DNA from: a virus
IMG/VR virus record: IMGVR_UViG_3300028162_000004
Span: 1-26,324 of that record
Reading direction: 5' to 3' (one strand)
DNA length: 26,324 bases
Of the stretch, positions 23,700 through 26,324 are shown in pieces. Within the stretch, counting starts at the first letter, position 1. Every line of letters starts with the position of its first letter. Both the position numbers and the translations under genes were made by a program. Under the pieces are notes generated by a model, which ran no database searches, was not told the origin of the DNA, and saw nothing but the letters and a program-made list of their open reading frames with translations.

Positions 23700-24635
23700 T
23701 TAATCCGCCCTCGCCCATTTCCCGCGTTTCAATGTGTAGAACGTGTCTGCTTTGATTTTCTTACCATCTACTAACGCAGATTTTACAGAGATGCGATGTC
23801 CGTCTTTCCATTCAGCAAGGACAATAAAAGAACCTAAAGACGCTTTGGCTTTTCCTTCTATCCCAATTGAGATAGCTACCGACTCAACACCTTCCACCGA
23901 TGCGGCTGACCGAATGCCGGTGTTCGTAGCGGCTGACCGAATGCCGGTGTTCGTAGCGGCTGACCCAATGCCTGTGCTCGTAGCGGCTGAATAGTCGCCT
24001 GTGTTCGCAGCGGCTGAATAGTCGCCTGTGTTCGTAGCGGCTGACCGAATGCCTGTGTTCGTAGCGGCTGACCGAATGCCGGTGTTCGTAGCGGCTGACC
24101 GAATGCCGGTGTTCGTAGCGGCTGACCGAATGCCTGTGTTCGTAGCGGCTGACTGAGTGCCTGTGTTCGTAGCGACTGACTGGTAGCCGGTGTTCGTAGC
24201 GGCTGACTGAGTGCCTGTGTTCGTAGCGACTGACTGAGTGCCTGTGTTCGTAGCGGCTGACCGAATGCCGGTGTTCGTAGCGGCTGAATAGTCGCCTGTG
24301 TTGCTTTCTTTGTTATTTTTCCAATCGACCTTTGAAAATATAAAATCGACCGAGAGCTTAACCATTGCCTGAGTTGAAATAAATCCTTTAACCGTCAGTT
24401 TCTTGGAGACTCGTTTTGAATCTAATTCGGTTTCAGGGGAAACGCCTTCCGCCTCGATCTCGGCGAACTTGCTATCCGCTGGCGGGTAGTAGTTGAAAAT
24501 ATCAAGCGGGTTCTCGCAGAAATGAAAGCCTCTTTTACATAACTCAACGTCGCCTTCGTGTTCGTAGGTTTTGCCTACTTCAAACTGCATGCCGCGACAC
24601 TTCATATCCTTGTCGAATCCTTTATATCCCTTCAT
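23700..24635 (-). CDS. Nonapeptide-repeat protein, DUF7666-like N-terminus
   Basis: 311 residues; SD AAGGGAGTGCGCT. The N-terminus (MKGYKGFDKDMKCRGMQFEV, then CKRGFHFCENPLDIFNYYPP, residues 1-52) is a family I recognise from phages and prophages of many bacteria; its function is unknown. Residues about 111-245 are an array of 9-residue units SAATNTGXX, where XX is IR, TQ, YQ, DY or IG. Because the units are short, regular and Ala/Thr/Asn/Gly-rich they may build a beta-solenoid. The C-terminal 65 residues (GSFIVLAEWKDGHRISVKSA, then VDGKKIKADTFYTLKRGKW) are a conserved beta-rich cap. Copy number and the XX letters probably change by repeat slippage and recombination. The protein could display a variable surface or be a DNA mimic, but neither is shown by sequence. 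It lies between methyltransferase and nuclease genes. Confidence 0.7.
   Translation of the reverse strand: MKGYKGFDKDMKCRGMQFEVGKTYEHEGDVELCKRGFHFCENPLDIFNYYPPADSKFAEIEAEGVSPETELDSKRVSKKLTVKGFISTQAMVKLSVDFIFSKVDWKNNKESNTGDYSAATNTGIRSAATNTGTQSVATNTGTQSAATNTGYQSVATNTGTQSAATNTGIRSAATNTGIRSAATNTGIRSAATNTGIRSAATNTGDYSAAANTGDYSAATSTGIGSAATNTGIRSAATNTGIRSAASVEGVESVAISIGIEGKAKASLGSFIVLAEWKDGHRISVKSALVDGKKIKADTFYTLKRGKWARAD
23902..24306 (-). repeat. 27-bp tandem repeat array, about 15 units
   Basis: Fifteen head-to-tail 27-bp units inside the preceding gene encode SAATNTGXX. Most units are identical except the XX codons and a few third positions; the unit nearest 24306 is degenerate at its edge. There are no spacers, so it is not a CRISPR array. 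Three codon types for XX (IR, TQ/YQ, DY) recur in blocks, as expected from duplication of short runs. Confidence 0.9.
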
Positions 24636-24690
24636 AGCGCACTCCCTTTTTTGTTTAACTGGTTCCTTTATAGTTTACGTAATTTTATTT

Positions 24691-24702
24691 TTCAACTTAT
24701 TT
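24691..24702 (-). promoter_or_regulatory. AAATAANTTGAA gene-end motif, copy 4 (N = G)
   Basis: AAATAAGTTGAA overlaps the last two codons and TGA stop of the second paralogous methyltransferase gene. It is followed by AAATAAAATT and the 56-bp gap before the repeat-protein gene. Role unknown. Confidence 0.45.
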
Positions 24703-25459
24703 CTTCGGTTAATTTTTCAGCGGCTAAAATTCGCGCTTCGGCTATTCTCTGACGAGCGATCTCAAAGTAACCGGGGTCTAGCTCGATTCCTACAAAATCT
24801 CTGTTAAGGTTCATGCAGGCGACTCCGGTTGTTCCGCTTCCCATCGTGAAATCAAGGACTGCCTCGCCTTCGTTGGTGTAGGTCTTGATTAGGTATTCCA
24901 TCAGGGCTACTGGTTTTTGGGTGGGGTGGAGATGGTCCTTATCTCTCTTAAGCCTGAGTGTAGTTAGTGGGTATCTTTCGCCCTTATTTATAGTGATTAT
25001 TTCATTGCCGAGCAGTTCAGTTGTCTTGGCATCTTTATTATAGTTGTCTGTGCTACCGCCCTTTTTACATGTGTATGGATTACCTGCTGTCATCTGGGGA
25101 TTATAAACCTTATGGTACCCTTTTTCACAAAACACGATTACGTCCTCATTGTTCTTTAGTGGGTACTTCTTTGCGTTAAGGAATCCAGTACCAGCCTCTT
25201 TAACCCATACCCAGCAATACTTAAACATCTTCATATTTGAAGCAATAAGCGTTGTCGTGAACGGCTGGCTTGCGGTCATAACAATCGCACCGTTCTTTTT
25301 CGTAACCCGCTTCAACTGCTCCCACATCGGCTCAAGCGGAATAATCGAGTCCCACTTGCAGGCCGTTGTTCCGTAGGGCGGGTCGGTCATTACCATGTCG
25401 ATGCTTCCGCTCTCAATCTCTTTCATCCGTTCTAGACAATCGCCTTGCATCAATCTCAT
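24692..25459 (-). CDS. Beta-class DNA methyltransferase, paralogue A
   Basis: 255 residues; ATG overlaps the previous stop (ATGA) with SD GAGGATGGA. The catalytic motif TDPPYGTTACKWD lies at about 25-37 and the AdoMet motif VLDFTMGSGTTGVA at about 203-216, the beta order of N6-adenine or N4-cytosine enzymes. KPVALMEYLIKTYTNEGEAV before motif I is a usual feature. The central recognition region (about 65-175) includes KEAGTGFLNAKKYPLKNNED and a Lys/Thr-rich stretch quite unlike the paralogue beside it. The two genes share nearly identical DNA at both ends (172 bp and 45 bp) but differ in the middle. A solitary enzyme, likely with its own target site. Confidence 0.88.
   Translation of the reverse strand: MRLMQGDCLERMKEIESGSIDMVMTDPPYGTTACKWDSIIPLEPMWEQLKRVTKKNGAIVMTASQPFTTTLIASNMKMFKYCWVWVKEAGTGFLNAKKYPLKNNEDVIVFCEKGYHKVYNPQMTAGNPYTCKKGGSTDNYNKDAKTTELLGNEIITINKGERYPLTTLRLKRDKDHLHPTQKPVALMEYLIKTYTNEGEAVLDFTMGSGTTGVACMNLNRDFVGIELDPGYFEIARQRIAEARILAAEKLTEEIS
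24759..24930. repeat. 172-bp shared block (copy in methyltransferase A)
   Basis: Matches 25505-25676 with 4 mismatches and no gaps, by hand comparison. It encodes the AdoMet-binding C-terminal third of both methyltransferases; only one mismatch changes the protein, Ala to Thr. Confidence 0.95.
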
Positions 25460-26190
25460 TCCATCCTCATTTCTTTTAAGGCAGATTCTATTCTCGCTTC
25501 TGCTATCTCAAAGTAACCGGGGTCTAGCTCGATTCCTACAAAATCTCTGTTAAGGTTCATGCAGGCGACTCCGGTTGTTCCGCTTCCCATCGTGAAATCA
25601 AGAACTGTCTCGCCTTCGTTGGTGTAGGTCTTGATTAAGTATTCCATCAGGGCTACTGGCTTTTGGGTGGGGTGGACGTTTTTACCTTTGCGGTTTGAGA
25701 ACTCAAGAAGCTGTGTTGGGCATCTTCCTCCGGTGTTTACAATATCGTGATCTCTCTGAGAACCGTAGCATTCACTGCCTTTATATCCTTTTCTTTTGCC
25801 CGTGTACGGCTCCCCTTTCGCTCTTTGCTGGTTATATGTAGGCTGTTTTTTGTAAAACACCAAAACGTCTTCAATGTTTTTAAGTGGCATTCGTTTTGCA
25901 TTTAACTGTCCTGTGTGTGGCTTCTTCCACGCCCATGAATATCGGAGCCACTCTGCGTTGGAAGCCCCGAGGACTGAGCTAAAGGGCTGAGTTGCCGTCA
26001 TCACAATCGCCCCGTTGGGCTTAATCACCCGCTTCAACTGCTCCCACATCGGCCCTAGCTGGATGATGCTGTCCCACTCACACGCTGTTGTTCCGTAGGG
26101 CGGGTCGGTCATTACCATGTCGATGCTTCCGTCAGGTAACTCCTTCATCTGCTCTAAACAATCGCCGTGAATTAAATAATGATCTGACAT
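25456..26190 (-). CDS. Beta-class DNA methyltransferase, paralogue B
   Basis: 244 residues; ATG has SD GGAGGGGGTATAAAA. Same layout as the neighbouring paralogue: MVMTDPPYGTTACEWDSII at about 23-41 and VLDFTMGSGTTGVACMNLNR near 194-213. The middle differs: AWKKPHTGQLNAKRMPLKNI, followed by basic PYTGKRKGYKGSECYGS and NRKGKNVHPTQKP. The N-terminal 45 bp around the catalytic motif are identical to the other gene. The pair probably arose by tandem duplication, then gained different target-recognition regions by exchange, with the conserved ends kept alike by recombination. The modified base and site are unknown. It precedes paralogue A in the same operon with an ATGA overlap. Confidence 0.88.
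   Translation of the reverse strand: MSDHYLIHGDCLEQMKELPDGSIDMVMTDPPYGTTACEWDSIIQLGPMWEQLKRVIKPNGAIVMTATQPFSSVLGASNAEWLRYSWAWKKPHTGQLNAKRMPLKNIEDVLVFYKKQPTYNQQRAKGEPYTGKRKGYKGSECYGSQRDHDIVNTGGRCPTQLLEFSNRKGKNVHPTQKPVALMEYLIKTYTNEGETVLDFTMGSGTTGVACMNLNRDFVGIELDPGYFEIAEARIESALKEMRME
25505..25676. repeat. 172-bp shared block (copy in methyltransferase B)
   Basis: Partner of 24759-24930. A second shared block of 45 bp is exact between 25365-25409 (gene A) and 26087-26131 (gene B). The stretches between the blocks, 434 bp in A and 410 bp in B, are much less alike. Confidence 0.95.
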
Positions 26191-26192
26191 TT

Positions 26193-26324
26193 TTATACCC
26201 CCTCCGCCTCTAACTGTTTCGCCCTGTATCCTCGAATAATGTTCGCGTCGATACCCTTCATCATCGCGTACTTTAAGACCGTATCCAGCTCGATTTCATA
26301 GAAGTATTTAAACGCCTTCGTGAA
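26193..26324 (-). CDS. C-terminal end of unidentified protein (partial)
   Basis: Open frame from the window edge to TAA at 26193-26195; 43 residues remain, beginning FTKAFKYFYEIELDTVLKYA and ending RGYRAKQLEAEGV. The stop lies two bases before the next ATG, and the GGAGGGGGT near its end doubles as the SD of the following gene. The remaining part is helical with MMKGIDANIIRGYRAK. No family can be assigned from so little sequence. Confidence 0.55.
   Translation of the reverse strand, partial: FTKAFKYFYEIELDTVLKYAMMKGIDANIIRGYRAKQLEAEGV

Noticed and set aside
23902-24306. CRISPR array
   Set aside because: The 27-bp units are directly adjacent without spacers, keep the reading frame, and no cas genes apart from a phage Cas4-like nuclease are present.
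20530-24663. Recurring CAGTTAAACA string (leftward) near 20535, 21455 and 24655 as a possible operator
   Set aside because: One copy is inside the C5-methyltransferase coding region and the flanks do not match beyond about 15 bases; not distinguishable from chance without the rest of the genome.
1-26324. tRNA or rRNA genes
   Set aside because: All gaps between genes are under 150 bp and none shows a cloverleaf or conserved T-loop sequence by eye.

Overview
This 26.3 kb window looks like part of the genome of a tailed phage or prophage with siphovirus-type morphology. Genes are tightly packed, often with TAATG, ATGA or GTGA start/stop overlaps, and most have clear Shine-Dalgarno (SD) sequences. 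There are no rRNA or tRNA genes and no obvious host metabolic genes. The tail tip order (tape measure, DUF2163/BR0599-type hub, NlpC/P60 peptidase, large J-like tip protein) matches gene transfer agents and lambda-like phages of Gram-negative bacteria, so a Gram-negative host is likely. The sequence does not allow a closer host assignment. Both window edges cut through genes. Terminase, major capsid, integrase and lysis genes are not visible here.

Positions 1-10.0 kb, rightward, hold late structural genes: the end of the tape measure protein, a large composite tail hub protein, a peptidoglycan peptidase, a 1477-residue tip/receptor-binding protein, a short gap with a possible promoter, a PBSX/P2-type portal protein, and a probable neck or tail-completion protein. 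A portal gene placed after the tail tip genes is unusual. The two transcription directions converge at about 10.0-10.14 kb, where there is a strong hairpin and a short direct repeat.

Positions 10.14-26.3 kb, leftward (read from right to left), hold the DNA-modification, recombination and replication genes. First come an unidentified partial gene, two paralogous DNA methyltransferases in tandem, a protein with a 27-bp/9-residue repeat array, and a RecB/Cas4-like iron-sulfur nuclease fused to a zinc-ribbon/Pro-Ala-rich second half. Then come a C5-cytosine methyltransferase, a possible lysozyme-fold protein, small genes, a third beta-class methyltransferase, an SF2 helicase, and a probable single-strand-binding protein. 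Last come a family A DNA polymerase, several small membrane or basic proteins, a DNA-ligase-like protein lacking its catalytic residues, and a RuvC-type resolvase. Together these genes could replicate, recombine, resolve and heavily methylate the phage genome.

Four genes are under 60 codons and are supported by SD sequences and overlaps: a Cys-rich 47-residue protein at 12779-12922, a 54-residue one at 16822-16986, a 56-residue GTG-start one at 20348-20518, and a 53-residue GTG-start one at 20547-20708. The most notable observations are an internal SD and start codon that would express the second half of the nuclease separately, the inactive-looking ligase homologue, the mosaic methyltransferase duplication, a 12-bp motif (AAATAANTTGAA) recurring at four gene ends, and an AT-rich insert in the tail hub gene. 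Family assignments come from reading motifs by eye; no database search was possible.
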